Positions 22,434-33,538 of a stretch of 64,000 nucleotides of DNA are shown piece after piece (the stretch's first letter is position 1; each line of letters opens with the position of its first letter). Source of the DNA: Laccaria trichodermophora (lineage: Eukaryota; Basidiomycota; Agaricomycetes; Agaricales; Hydnangiaceae); NCBI GenBank assembly GCA_018417955.1, contig JACTVC010000018.1, positions 930,001 to 994,000 of the forward strand, written 5' to 3'. The position numbers and the translations under genes were made by a program. Below the pieces are notes generated by a model. The model did not search any database, was not told the origin of the DNA, and worked only from the letters and a program-made list of their open reading frames with translations.

Positions 22434-25079
22434 TGTATATACTTAGATCTTTGTAGCAGGAAAGCTCGTCACCGGAAACTCAGAGGCCCTCGAAAAAGAG
22501 AAAAACTCAGGTAAGGCGCTTCGTATCTTGAGAAGTGAAGCTGAAGACTTCTTAGCATGGTAGCAGAAACGACAGCATCCTTCAATTTCTTGACATCGAA
22601 GCTGCAGTGTCCAATCCTGAAGATGAAGGGGCTCCCGACCCTGACGTTGGTACGCATTGAGCTAGTTTTCGAGTTAGCTGGCTAACCACTTAGTTCTCTC
22701 TCAAGACAACTTGTTCGATGATAATGAGATTGAGCCGACACCTGGAGACCCTCATTCGACTCATCAGTTGCTTTTGAACGAATCGTTGTGTCCATCCAAT
22801 GATGAGCCTTTCTGGACGAACTTTCTTGCATGTGCAAAAGCTCGTCAGGGATCTGGAGTCAGAAACCTCCCTGGAGGCGATGATGGCGGGGATCAATATG
22901 ACGAGCCTCATGATTTTGAATGCGGCATTGATGAGAAGCCCCTGTGGGTTGTTGTCGTTAAGGTAGGGCAACTGATTCTATGACCTTTCTTGTTGCTCAT
23001 CCACCTAGCCCAGCTATGAGGAACATACGGTTTTTCGAATCCACAAGTGTCTAGTTGATGCTAGATTTCCTTCTCATTTACAAGCTCCATGCGTTTTTGG
23101 TTGGACCTCTTTACCAGGCAGGGTCTTCTTCGATGCTTCCTCAAAAGACATTGTTCGCGATATCTGCCACGGCCTTCCCAATGTTTTCCCATCCAAAATA
23201 TCTGTTATCTCCGTGAACCCCCAGTCTTTTTTCAAAGTTCCCGATACATACCGACCCAGGCCCAGTGGCTGGGTAAGACTCACCAAAGGACTCTACAAGG
23301 GCAACATCGCCTTTGTAACTCGCACAAGTTTGTCTCTACTAATCGATGTTCTAGTCTTACCTCGGGTTACCTATGAACCCTCCTCCAAAAAAGGGGTCAC
23401 TACTTCAGTCACCCTGGCGGACTTGGAAGAAGACTCAAATTTTGCACGAGACTACAACCCCGATCGTGAGTTATGGAAAAAATGGGGTCTGGACCGCCCT
23501 TCACAAAGCTTGTTCAATACTGATCTTGCAAAGCAAAGATTTCCGCAGGCGTTTCAGTGGAAAAGTCCTTTTTCTTTATTTAAAGGCATTCTTCATGATC
23601 AAGATGGGTATGCTATCTTGAAGGCACTGGATACAGACCGGTACCTTCCTGAGGCTGCTGTTTTGTCAGCTGAAGAGTACAATCTCTTTGGCACGTGCTC
23701 TTCAATTTCGGCAGAGGTCCAGGAAAAAACTGCCAAACAGATTACTTCGAGGTCCTTTCGTTTAGATGACTCTGTAAAAGTGGTCGATGGGGATTCGTGA
23801 GGTCTCTTCAGGCGTATCATTGATTTGAGAGAAAATGAAGCAGAGCTCTTTCTCCCACAGGAAGGACAGACATCCACCATCCCTCTGACTTCACTCCAGA
23901 AATATATCAGAATTGGTGATGAAGTTCGCGTTGAGTTGGGATCCCACAAAGGTGTTACCGGATGGGTGGTAAACAAAGACAACAAGTCCATCTGGCTATT
24001 TAACCATGAGACTGGAATAGAGGTTTCGTTTCTGCCTTTGAGTTTTCATGCAACTGACATTTTACCTAGATCGAAGCTTCTACAAATTCCGTGAATTTCT
24101 ATAGCCCACCACGAACCTTCGCAAAGATGGGCCATTCAATAACACCAGCGCAGAAGGAAGCAATCAATGATCTTGAAAGCAACATGTCCGGAGACCCTAA
24201 CCGCTATCTTGTCGGGAGGCACGTAGTCGTTACTGCCAGAAATTTCAAGAATTACCAAGGAATAGTCAAAAGCACTTTACGTGGGGGTAAGGTACTTGTC
24301 GAGCTTGAAGCACACTTGCAACGTCAAGAACCTTTTGATATCAGATCTCTACGTCTCATGTAAGTTCTGACTCCAATTCACTTCGTTTTCGAAACCAGGC
24401 TTGACGTGCCTTTAGCACCAATTACAGGATGAGCACGATTGAGAACAGAGATTCATCTCCAGGGGCTTCTGCACCTACAACCTCGTCAGGCTCGTCTGCC
24501 ACTGAGTCTTGTATCCTTCCACTTTATCTAGTTTCTGCATCCACGCTGCATGCCGATATTCTGTCCACTCCACTTCCTGGCCCAGAAGACATGTCTACAA
24601 GTCCCGCCTGGAACCCTAGTTTGCGTACACCTAATCGTGGTGATAATGGTAAGTACATTATCGGTTTCAGCCCCTCATACGGTTATAACTCTCCCACAGC
24701 CCCTCCTCCATACTGGCTTGTGGAGAGTTGCTTCAACGGAATGAGAATATCCCTTCGAATATTGCACACGGATTCTGACTTTCATAATGGAAAGTACGAG
24801 GACAAGCGGGTCGAATTCAAGGGCGTTGCAGGGGACATGGTGATAGTCCAGGTCATGTGGGCAACCGTTGAGGTCCCCTTCAAGTACTTGGTTCCCAATA
24901 TGCCTTCTCAAAATTACGAAATCGTAGTTGCTTTTGAGGGACCGCACAAGGGCAAGAAGTTCAAGATCATGGACTTCAAACACGATGTTTGCGGATGCTC
25001 TAACTGGGAGTCGGCCACATGTAGGAGGCGGGTGGATGTTAAAATTCTGACTGGCCATTTAGTAGTCGTTTACCGTTAA
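22434..25079 (+). pseudogene. Spt5-like NGN/KOW protein with one in-frame TGA
   Basis: Related in design to transcription elongation factor Spt5. A basic N-terminus (KARHRKLRGPRKREKLR) leads to FLDIEAAV and an acidic stretch, then an NGN-like domain (about 22940-23210). KOW modules follow: GWVRLTKGLYKGNIAFVT (about 23270), GDEVRVELGSHKGVTGWVV (about 23918), GRHVVVTARNFKNYQGIV (about 24210) and a C-terminal one with VAFEGPHKGKKFKIMDF (about 24930). Exons: 22567-22649, 22706-22962, 23009-24022, 24070-24359, 24428-24648 and 24700-25079; all phases agree. The first exon before 22498 has no clear ATG. TGA at 23798-23800 sits inside KVVDGDS-stop-GLFRRIID, in the same frame on both sides, where a CGA codon would fit. 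It is probably a recently disabled member of an expanded agaric family rather than the essential Spt5. Confidence 0.7.
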
Positions 25080-27289
25080 TGAAACCCCATTTAGTATTTT
25101 GTGTATCGGGCAGGAGTGGGGCAATCAGTGGGGCAATCAGTGGGCACTCAGTATATTGGCTGTACATTTTCTTGCTATGTTTTAGGCACAATCAACCGTT
25201 TTTATTCAATCGTTCATATGTAGAAAATGCACTCCAACCCTCTTAAGGATAATATGTGAGATCAAAGGCAGAGTTTGTGAACAATTTATATCTTTCATCA
25301 TATTGTAACAATGAGCTCCGAAATGTACAGCCTGCATCGGTGGTAAATTATGATGAATATTCCAACTGCTATGCATGGTGTGCATAGTGAACACCAAATT
25401 TCTGACCACACAACGAACAATTAGTTAAACTTTGTATAGCCCCATATGTTTCTCCACTCTATTGTTCATAAAATTGAAAATTTTCTAATTGTCATGTTTA
25501 CTCTACATAGCGCATTTGCTATCCCACAGTTTTGAACGGATATGTTTATGCATATTTAGCCCTACATATCCGGTGCTGTCTCAAGTGTCTCTACTACATC
25601 TGGTGCAATTTGATCAGTAGGGGTAGGCTCGTGTGAGAACGTCACAGTGGTCACTTTTGCTCACACCATTCCTCCTCCTCCTTAGGCGGCGAAATAACAC
25701 TACCAATTAAATGTCCTTTCTGAAAATGACTTTATTGCACTACCTTGATTGGATCTGAATATTTGTGCATTTTTTTCTCTCTTTAAGAGGCATGCTACTT
25801 GGTCACAATCAAATGTTGATTACACAACCACATATTTTACTAATAAATTTCTGAGACTGGTGTAGACCTGCCTAATGGCTTGGAAACCATGTAGACTATA
25901 TGTTTTGGTCTTATGGAACTGAGGATATGCAATTTCCCTGCTTTGGACTTTAGGGATGTTGCACAAGCAGATAACATATTTTGCCTTATCCAATGCACAA
26001 ATCTGGGTACTGTGAAGTGCGAAATGCTGTCCCTTGTCATTGTTTTGTACATAGGATTAAATGGAATATTAGCTTTTATTTTTACAAGCTGATTTTGAAA
26101 GACTGATTTTGTTTCCTGCACCACTGACCTTTCAGAAGGCTTGTATTCTCCTTCAACTATGTTTAATTGCTCACAATGAAGCTAGAGTGTAGAGCTCAGT
26201 TATTTTATACCCAATTGGTGATAGAGCATGCTATAAAATTCGGAAATAATTTTGGAGCTGATATGAAAGATGTAGAGATGATTTGGGATGCAGGACTTCT
26301 TGAGGATGAGGTGTGTTACAAGCCTGTCACACGAGCCTACCCAGTAATATGCCCGGAGCTGGAAAGGTCACTGACAGCCATTGGATACCAGTGGACTTTG
26401 ACACTGGATCCAATGGATGTCATTGGATGTTACCATCATCATATCCTTTCTTTACAGACTCCATCAACATCCATCACCTGTCATTGGATGCTGTCATTTT
26501 CTGATGGATGCATATACCAATACTTTGAAAACCATCAAATCCCAATAGGATGCATGGTATGCATTTGAAAAGATAATTTTGCAAAAACAATATGGAATCC
26601 ACTGGTCAGACACTGTATTCCAATAGGAGCCAACTAATTCCACACCAACATCCAACAAATTCCATTGGAAATTCTTATTAATGCCAATGGCTTTCAGTGG
26701 ATTTAAGTGGATGTAAAGTGTGCAGCCAATGGTATCCAATGGATTATAGACTGACAACCAATGGATGACAATGGAGACAGGTGGAATATAGAGCAACAAC
26801 CAACAGATGACAATGGAAACAGTTGGAATATAGATTGACAACCACTGGATGACAATGGAAACAGTTAGAATATAGAATGACAGCCAATGGACAACAATGG
26901 AAACAGTTGGAATGGATGACTCTGACCAACAGAGGCCAATGGATGTTAACATATTAAATGACAACAATTACCAGATTTCAATGTATCTGAGTGGAATAGC
27001 CAATGATAACCAATGGAAGTGGATGGAAATTGATGTCATCCTATGGGAGTCAACAGATTTCACATAAAACATGGTCATGTGATCACTGGTTGTATGTCTT
27101 GATTGACTTATTAAGAGATGTTCTACATGTTGGTTACCTTAGTAACTTTTGAGAAGTAGTTTTAACTAGTATGTCTATGCAAATAAATTAGTTTCACCTG
27201 TTTACTTGGATTGGTATGGGAGAACAAAGCTTCCCAGCACACATGTGTATTTTTCTCACAGTTTTTGAACCTGTTAAAGTTGCAACAAC
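25080..27289. other. Non-coding, partly repetitive
   Basis: No gene supported. At 25115-25155 the phrase GGGGCAATCAGTGG is repeated. From 26380 to 27050 the words CCAATGGA and its complement TCCATTGG recur many times on both strands. The open frames at 26167-26568 and 26494-26967 run through that repeat and are rejected. Confidence 0.5.
26740..26935. repeat. Tandem repeat of about 45 bp
   Basis: Four units with the core GACAACCAATGGATGACAAT and GGAAACAGTTGGAATATAGA follow each other with small changes. They belong to a wider cluster of CCAATGGA words. No function is visible. Confidence 0.7.
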
Positions 27290-27370
27290 ACATAACTTGA
27301 AGGCTACCATACAAATCATAAACCAGAGTCATTGTAAGAGAGAATTCAAATAAGTGAGATACATTCTGTC

Positions 27371-28006
27371 TGTTACGGTTGTTAAGCGTAACGGGCAGTT
27401 ATGATAAGCTTCGAGTTCATCGGTTCGTTCGTGCTACGTTCCCTTCTGAGACAACATAGTCTTTGCTGTCAGTTCGTTATGCCCTGAATAATGACACTAC
27501 AGGTTCCCGCAATACTCTATGGCACAACGGCTCAAATAGAGATTCGGTGTTCGTTTATAGTCTTACGCTGACTAGGCCTGGGTGACGAAGTCTTCGACAT
27601 GAAGACTTAAGTCGTTCGAGGTTTCAATAGAGGCTCTAAGTCGAAAGACTATAGAGTTCGAGGGCGATCAGAGTTCCAAGGGTCTGATGAGGGATGAACT
27701 AAAGCTTTGATTGCCTAGGTTCAAGCTACCGAATACAAACGAAAAGTACCCTATCTATATACTAAGGGTATGAGTCACTATGAGTCAGAGATATGAGTCG
27801 TTATGACTCGTATGGAGTCATACGAGTCATAGTGAGTCCGTATGATTCATATGACTCAGTAGGAGTCATATGAGTCATTCTAAGTAAGTATAGGTGAAAT
27901 CTGGCTGGGCTGCGTATCTAGAGTCTGTCCAGTATGGTCTAGGTACGTCTTAGGAATATGTAAGTGTCTGCGTGTGTTTGTACATGTAAGAAAAGAGTTT
28001 GTAACA
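27371..28006. mobile_element. Solo LTR with 5-bp target duplication
   Basis: The 636-bp element starts TGTTACGG and ends GTTTGTAACA, with the TG...CA ends and short inverted repeat (TGTTAC/GTAACA) of retrotransposon LTRs. CTGTC precedes it (27366-27370) and follows it (28007-28011). The neighbouring repeat copy at 28195 reads CTGTC once, exactly the pre-insertion state. A TATA-like CTATCTATATACTAAGG lies near 27751. No internal retrotransposon sequence remains, so it is a solo LTR left by recombination. The Gypsy or Copia class cannot be told. Confidence 0.93.
27771..27877. promoter_or_regulatory. Cluster of bZIP (Gcn4/AP-1-like) sites in the LTR
   Basis: Perfect TGAGTCA or TGACTCA motifs occur at 27771-27777, 27781-27787, 27852-27858 and 27871-27877, with about six near matches (GAGTC or GACTC cores) between them. 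They lie just downstream of the TATA-like sequence. Gcn4-type bZIP factors bind TGA(C/G)TCA. That the LTR uses them is inference. Confidence 0.5.
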
Positions 28007-28599
28007 CTGTCAATGTCCCATCATCTGATGTTCCCACACCAGTGCTCACTTCTGACTTCAAACAGAAATTAAGCTCTTACACTTATTCTTCTCCTTCCAG
28101 AGAATGTCTGAAGCAATTCTGAAAGGCATAAAGCTGTCATACAAATTATAAACCAGAGTATTGCAAGAGAGAATTCAGATGAGCAAGATACATTCTGTCA
28201 ATGTCCCATCATCTGATGTTCCCACACCAGTGCTCACTTCTGACTTGAAACAGATATTAAGCTCTTGCACTTATTCTTCTCCTTCCAAAAAATGTCTGGA
28301 GCAATTCTGAAAGGCGTAAAGCTAACATACAAATTATAAACCAGAGTATTGCAAGAGAGAATTCTTGTCAATGGTCCATTATCCCATGTTCCCACACTGG
28401 TGCTCACTTCTGACTTCAAACAGAATTTAGACTCTTGCAATTATATTTATCCTTCCAAAAAATGTGTGAAGTGATTCTGACCTGAGGTGGTCAAATATAA
28501 ATTTTGCAAGTACAAAATCACATTTTCTCTTTCAATCCCATTATCAGAATTTCAATCCAGATATGATCCATATTGTGATGGTAGTAAGTACCCTAACAA

Positions 28600-30265
28600 T
28601 TACTCTTCCTCCCAAAACTCCTCAGGAAGCCCCCGCCCCTTTTTTTGTACCTTTTCTTCCACAACTTCCTTGTAAACCATCATCAGAGAATGGACAAAAA
28701 AATTGTAGTTTACCGCTGACATCTGTGTCAACTGGGCCTCAAATCCATCAAGCCATGAATTCAGTTGTTCTGCAGTTTCAGTATTGAACGCCCGAGTAGT
28801 GTGTGCTTGACCATTCATATCGATTTCTGTGATAACGAGGTCAGGTTGAGAGCCATTAGTTGGAGCTGGATTACACCAAAGTCGACACAAAGCATCAGTT
28901 GTGCGGTGACCGATGTAGTGCCATGCATCAACAATAAATTTCGTCGACTTCAACCATAGATCCTCTGGGTTTTGAGTGACAATATGCCGGAGAAGGTCAC
29001 ATGCATCATCGTATGCAAGGAAGCTGGGCCGGAACTCTGGATGGGATGACCAAATCCTATCAATGATTGCAAGGACTTGAGGCGAACTTTTCGACTTATA
29101 GCACTTGCCCCATCCAATGGGAACGCCACAAGCCCATTGTACCGTTTGAAGGCAATACACAGACTGAGCTCGGAAGGTATGAACAACCTCATTTCCTGGG
29201 ATATCCTGTAGCATTGGCAACTGTTGTTGAACCTGCAGGGCTGGGCCAGCATTTTGTACAGCACCACCTCCCTGAGCTTCACGCTGCCGCCTAATAACTC
29301 TTTGAACTCCCGGAAAAGATAAGCGGGTGAATCTCTGAGTGTATCGCTGGTGCCAACTACGATGGTCTAGGTTATCGCAGGTGACAGATCCTGGGGGGGA
29401 CACAGGACGGCCGCAAGGTATAATGCCGCAAATGTCTTTGAGACCAAGGTGATCCTGACAGAAGCGACCATTCTTGTAGTTAACTAATGGTTTGTTGCAT
29501 GTGTCAAGTGCACATATCTACGCTTTGATAAGAAGTACGACACGTCATGAAACATTTTGTCACTCACACGGTGGCCAATTGTTTTTCCATCCATTACCGC
29601 CATCCGCACATAACCGCGAACGGCGCCTGCTGGTAGAGCCACCTGTTGAGCTGGTTGCTCCATCATGTTTTGTGGAAGTGGAGCGATTGGGTTCGGAACC
29701 TATAACTTCAAATTTACATGCTTTCATGGCTTCAGGTAACAAAGATTACATACCTGGTGTCCATCTTGTAAATCTGCAGCCAGCCCCGCAACATTTTCCT
29801 CAGCATTATCTAGGATTGCCCCCTCAGCAAGAAGGTCCGCTCTATATCGTTTCCGATGTGTACAATCAACACATCCATGATGCATCGAGGAAGGGATGAC
29901 GCCTCCCTCCTGCCCAAGAAGATCACAGACACTTTCAGCAAGTTCTGCTGATGTTGGGTGTGCTGAACACGAAAATATATTCTGTTTTCCATGAGTTGAA
30001 AGAAGCCGACGAGAGAAATGTTCGATAAAAAGTCGCTGTGATTGACGGTTCGTTACTGCTGGCTTGGATTGCAGTGTGTCATTGAGCCAGCCCGCAAAAT
30101 TAGACCAGCCTGAATGAAAGCGATACAGTGCACGCTCTTGAGCAAGCGCAATTTTTCGGTGCATCCAAACGCCGCTTTTCGATACTCGAAGATACGTCGC
30201 ATCATACTCCAGCTTTTGTCTCCGCAAGTCCCCTGAGACGTACCCACTTACGCTAACCTCCTCCC
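28600..30265 (-). pseudogene. KDZ-type transposase with CxC5/CxC6 cysteine clusters, N-terminus missing
   Basis: Exons about 30265-29754, 29699-29568 and 29517-28600 join in frame. The first part matches the end of the CxC5 module (WMHRKIALAQERALYRFH and CVDCTHRKRY). The second has YVRMAVMDGKTIGHR. The third opens with CxC6 (ICALDTCNKPLVNYKNGRFC, ICGIIPCGRPV, RFTRLSFPGVQRVIRRQ) and runs into the RNase-H-fold core with FLAYDDACDLLRH, FIVDAWHYIGHR and NSWLDGFEAQL. KDZ elements are DNA transposons common in agarics. The cysteines that should begin CxC5 are absent, and unrelated sequence starts at about 30266, so the copy is 5'-truncated. The remaining frame shows no stop. Confidence 0.8.
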
Positions 30266-32189
30266 TTCACTTCTTTCCTCCCGCAGGCAATCAACTTCCC
30301 CACACCCCCTCCTCCTCTGCACTACAACCAACAGTTCATCCCGAGTGGCTCGCCATCACACGTGCGTTCCATCCCTTCCTGTCACTCGAGCACGCGCAGG
30401 TGCCTTTTCTGAGAGAAGTGGAGGGTGATGCCTGATGCGAGGGGGTGAGTGGGACGGAACGTTTTTCAGGTTCCTGAAAGTCAAGATCAACAACGTTTAC
30501 CTGTATCTCAACCACCCCATGACGCGCAATGTCAAGGGGACGGTGGAGCGAAACCGACGGCGGAGCACGACACCAACCGCAGGAAGCAAAACCTGTACTT
30601 CAACTCAACATGGACTATCACTGCCGCGATATAGAACAAAATTGGTAGAGGAGGTACAGAGGTTCGTGAAGACTGCTGCGGGGGTGCAAGAGACGCCTGA
30701 GTGGGAGCGGAAGGCTCGACGTGCGTTTCCTTTTTCTTTCTTTCTACGCGTCAAGTTGGTTTCGTCCCCCCACCCCGTCTTGCTTTCTTTTCTCTCAGTT
30801 GTTTTCTTTCAACTTGTATGCGCTATTTTGAACAACTTGTATGCGCTTCTCTTTCTGCCTACACGCATTTTTCGTCTTTTTCACTTGTTTTTGCCCTCTC
30901 TTCCTTTCCTTTATTCCGGTTTTCTTCTCTCCCATTCGTATTCCCCGCCATTTTGTCAATCTGCCGCGTATCGCTTTGCTTTTTCCCCTCTCCCTTTCCT
31001 TCCTTGATGCCGTCTTTCCCTTCGAACCATTTTTTTCCTGACTTCGTTCTTTCGAAATTCCTACCATCTTCGGTTTACATTTCCCCTCCACTCTCTCTTT
31101 CATTCGATTCCCCGTCTCCCTCCCCGTCGTCTTTCCTTCACAACATATCTTAATTTCGACCTATATCTCCCCCTTTGGCCTGTCCTCCCCGATCCTCCAC
31201 ATGCCTTTCGCGTTCCCCTCTGTCTCTCCCTTCTTCCCCTCCTTTCGGCACCCTTCCCTTGCTGCCTTCGTCCTTTCGTCCTCTGCAACTCATTCCTTCC
31301 CCTTATACAGTCTTCCTGTCCGTTTTCCTGTCTCCCACTCTTCATTACCGCCATAACCCTCCCATCCGACCTACTCCTTCTCTTTCAACTATGTTTATGT
31401 TGCCTTTCTCCACCTCCTCCGCCTCCTCCGAACTTGTCCTCCACCTTTATCATTCGACCTGCGCCCTTCCCCTTCAAACCTCTTTTCCCCACCTTTCACT
31501 TCTGCTATCCATCTTTCGTTCCCAGCTCCCTTTTCCTCATTGAATCAAATTCGGTTTGCAGAATCCACGGTCGGGGGATTTGTTTAATTGCTCTCGCTAT
31601 TACAGTTGGCGCGCACATAGATGCATGACAGACGCGTCTATTAACCAACGCTAACGTCGGTTTTCTTTCTTAGGTTTTGGACAGCATGGATTGATGAATG
31701 TATAGATGCCGGGAATGAACCGGAATACAGTCGACCGCTCTAGCGGCTTTAAAGAATCTTCTCCACAAGCCAGGAACTTTTTCGGATGACAGGTGTGTGT
31801 ACTGATTCTTAGGACTCGGCCCAAGCATTTAAACGTTTTTGTAAATGCGCTGTCAAGTCCCAGTACTGATTAGTAGGCAAAAACTCATGTCCTTACATCC
31901 AAGTGCGGAGATTTCTTGAGGTTGCACACTTACGCTTGTGAAAATCAACTCTCCCATTATGCGTACGGAGATAGGTTCAAGTTACCAATAGCCAGGCCCA
32001 CCTTCGTATCCATGCTCACAATCCGCCAAAGACACCCCTTCAGAGTCATTGTGAGTGGATTGGCGATTACAGCACGCTGGTCGTGTTGTTGGCCAGGAAA
32101 ACTAGGTTCGACTCTCAGACAAAGGCATACCGGTCCATCTGATTAAAGATTGTTTTTTTATTCGGATCGAACCACCTGGAGGACGATTC
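30266..32189. other. Pyrimidine-rich and unassigned sequence
   Basis: Between about 30740 and 31545 the plus strand is strongly T/C-rich, so every frame stays open for composition reasons. Before it, 30435-30720 holds a frame with NNVYLYLNHPMTRN that looks protein-like but matches nothing I know. Nothing is supported as a gene. Confidence 0.4.
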
Positions 32190-32693
32190 GGTGGGATGGG
32201 AAGAGGGGAAGACTTCTGTTGCTGATTGGGGAGAGCTTCGTGTTGCGGGAGGTAAGCAGGGACCGGCTTTTGAGGGGTGGAATGACCGACTTTGTGGAGT
32301 GAGTTGGAGATATGAGGACGGCAACTCCGGCTGTGGTTCCGTTAAATATGAATAGAGATACTCTCCAAAATCAATATCAATCACCTTAGATTTTTGTCTG
32401 AGAATCGAACCCAGGTATCGCGCGGGTCAATTTACAACCCCAAGCTGGCGGATACACAGCCTATGCACTAGCAAGTGGGTTGAATATAAGTATCTTCTTT
32501 TGCTGACGTTGTGCTGAAGTACTTGAGCGTATCGAGCGGTTCTTCATTTCAATCTCAAAGTGCCGGACATTGAAGTATGAAGTCATACCATAACACTCGA
32601 GAAGAGGTGAATCAATTATTTAAGAGTAAAATGTGGGTGTAGTTATATACACGCTTCTTTCTAAAAGAAAGGTAAGGTAACTGGATAACCTCA

Positions 32694-32804
32694 CTCTCTG
32701 TCAGGGGATCGAACCCAGTTCTCTTGCGATAATCCAGCAACGAGAAGTTTTCTGCACCTATCGAGATTCGAGACCGCGTGTACTGACCAATGAACTAACA
32801 ATCA
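32694..32804 (-). pseudogene. tRNA-like sequence, block X middle position
   Basis: Keeps a D-arm (GGTCAGTAC), a T-arm with GGTTCGATCCCC and a long insert in the anticodon arm. The acceptor strands TGATTGT and ACAGAGA pair poorly, and the anticodon stem lost its match. A diverged relative of the tRNA-Asp copies. Confidence 0.6.
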
Positions 32805-32918
32805 AGTTACAGATCTAGATTGACATCTTAATCACTAACATAAAAAAGTCAGGCTGACCCAAGGCTGACCTGGGAATCCGTGAGGAGAGACAATTGACGG
32901 AATGACATTTGGATCAAT

Positions 32919-33013
32919 CTCTTTGTCTGGGGATCAAACCCAGCTTTCGCGCGTACAAATGCGTATTTTCGTGAAATGACAAGCGCGTGTACTGACCAAT
33001 ATACTAACAAAGA
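32919..33013 (-). tRNA. tRNA-Asp (GTC) with intron
   Basis: Acceptor TCTTTGT pairs fully with ACAAAGA, with discriminator G as usual for tRNA-Asp. The D-arm GTATATTGGTCAGTAC has a GTA/TAC stem. The anticodon stem CGCGC/GCGCG is perfect and its loop reads TTGTCA, giving U33 and anticodon GTC. An intron of about 22 nt follows position 37, the canonical place. The T-arm is CTGGG/CCCAG. Box B carries a substitution (GGTTTGATCCC), so transcription strength is uncertain. This is one of the best-folded copies in the cluster. Confidence 0.75.
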
Positions 33014-33446
33014 GGTTAGATATGTGTCTCTTCCGTGGCCATTGTCACAGTCGAGTCATCAGTCTACTGAAAATTGTAATGTGTTCGTCGGCTAGTAACC
33101 TGTCTAGAAAGGCCATGTCAGTGATATGCTTCCTGCCAGGAACCACGCACCAGCCAGGAGCGTTTACTTATAAAGAGTTTGGGTATACCCTTCTTAGCGT
33201 GATTTCTTCGCCTAGTCAGAGTCAAGCTCGCGTACCAGACGAAATGGCCGGAAGGTTTGTCTGTCTGGTGGCATTCGCACCCGGATTCCGCAAATGCACC
33301 CTATGTATATATAGTCTTCCAACATAAGACGGGTGCATGTACTCCAGAATTCGGACAAGGACGTTCCCGAAAAACATGCAGTTCCTGCCATTCTAAGGCG
33401 AGAGTCAGTAAGTACAATAAAAAGGAGCCTGCCACATCATTCCAAT

Positions 33447-33538
33447 GCCTTTGTTTGGGAGTCGAATTGGAGTCGAACCCAGCTTTCCTGACCAACAACA
33501 CGATCAGCGTATTGTAGTCGCCAATCTACCAACAAAGA
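33447..33538 (-). pseudogene. tRNA-like sequence with duplicated T-arm
   Basis: Acceptor TCTTTGT faces ACAAAGG. The T region contains two overlapping TTCGACTCC stretches, so it cannot form a normal T-loop. The anticodon arm is not recognisable. Confidence 0.55.

Larger units (their letters stand above)
27290..28485. repeat. 188-bp tandem repeat, three copies, first one split by an LTR
   Basis: The unit contains ATAAACCAGAGT, ACATTCTGTCAATGTCCCAT, CCAGTGCTCACTTCTGACTT and TTCTCCTTCCA. Copies are 27290-28115 (holding the LTR), about 28116-28305 and about 28306-28485; the third lacks about 20 bp. The spacing from 28007 to 28195 is 188 bp. The intact second copy shows the sequence of the empty insertion site. 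Confidence 0.9.
32190..33025 (-). repeat. tRNA-associated block, copy X
   Basis: Shares order and sequence with blocks Y (34620-35935) and Z (38750-40035): a GGGAAGAGGGGAAG...GAGCTTCGTGTTG stretch, a diverged tRNA-like sequence (about 32385-32480), a spacer, a second tRNA-like sequence at 32694, a spacer with CATAAAAAAGTCAGGC, then a well-folded tRNA-Asp at 32919. The copies are clearly diverged, so the duplications are not recent. Confidence 0.7.

Noticed and set aside
30435..31543. Several overlapping plus-strand frames with Phe/Leu/Ser-rich products
   Set aside because: The strand is T/C-rich throughout; the products are compositional and share no motif.
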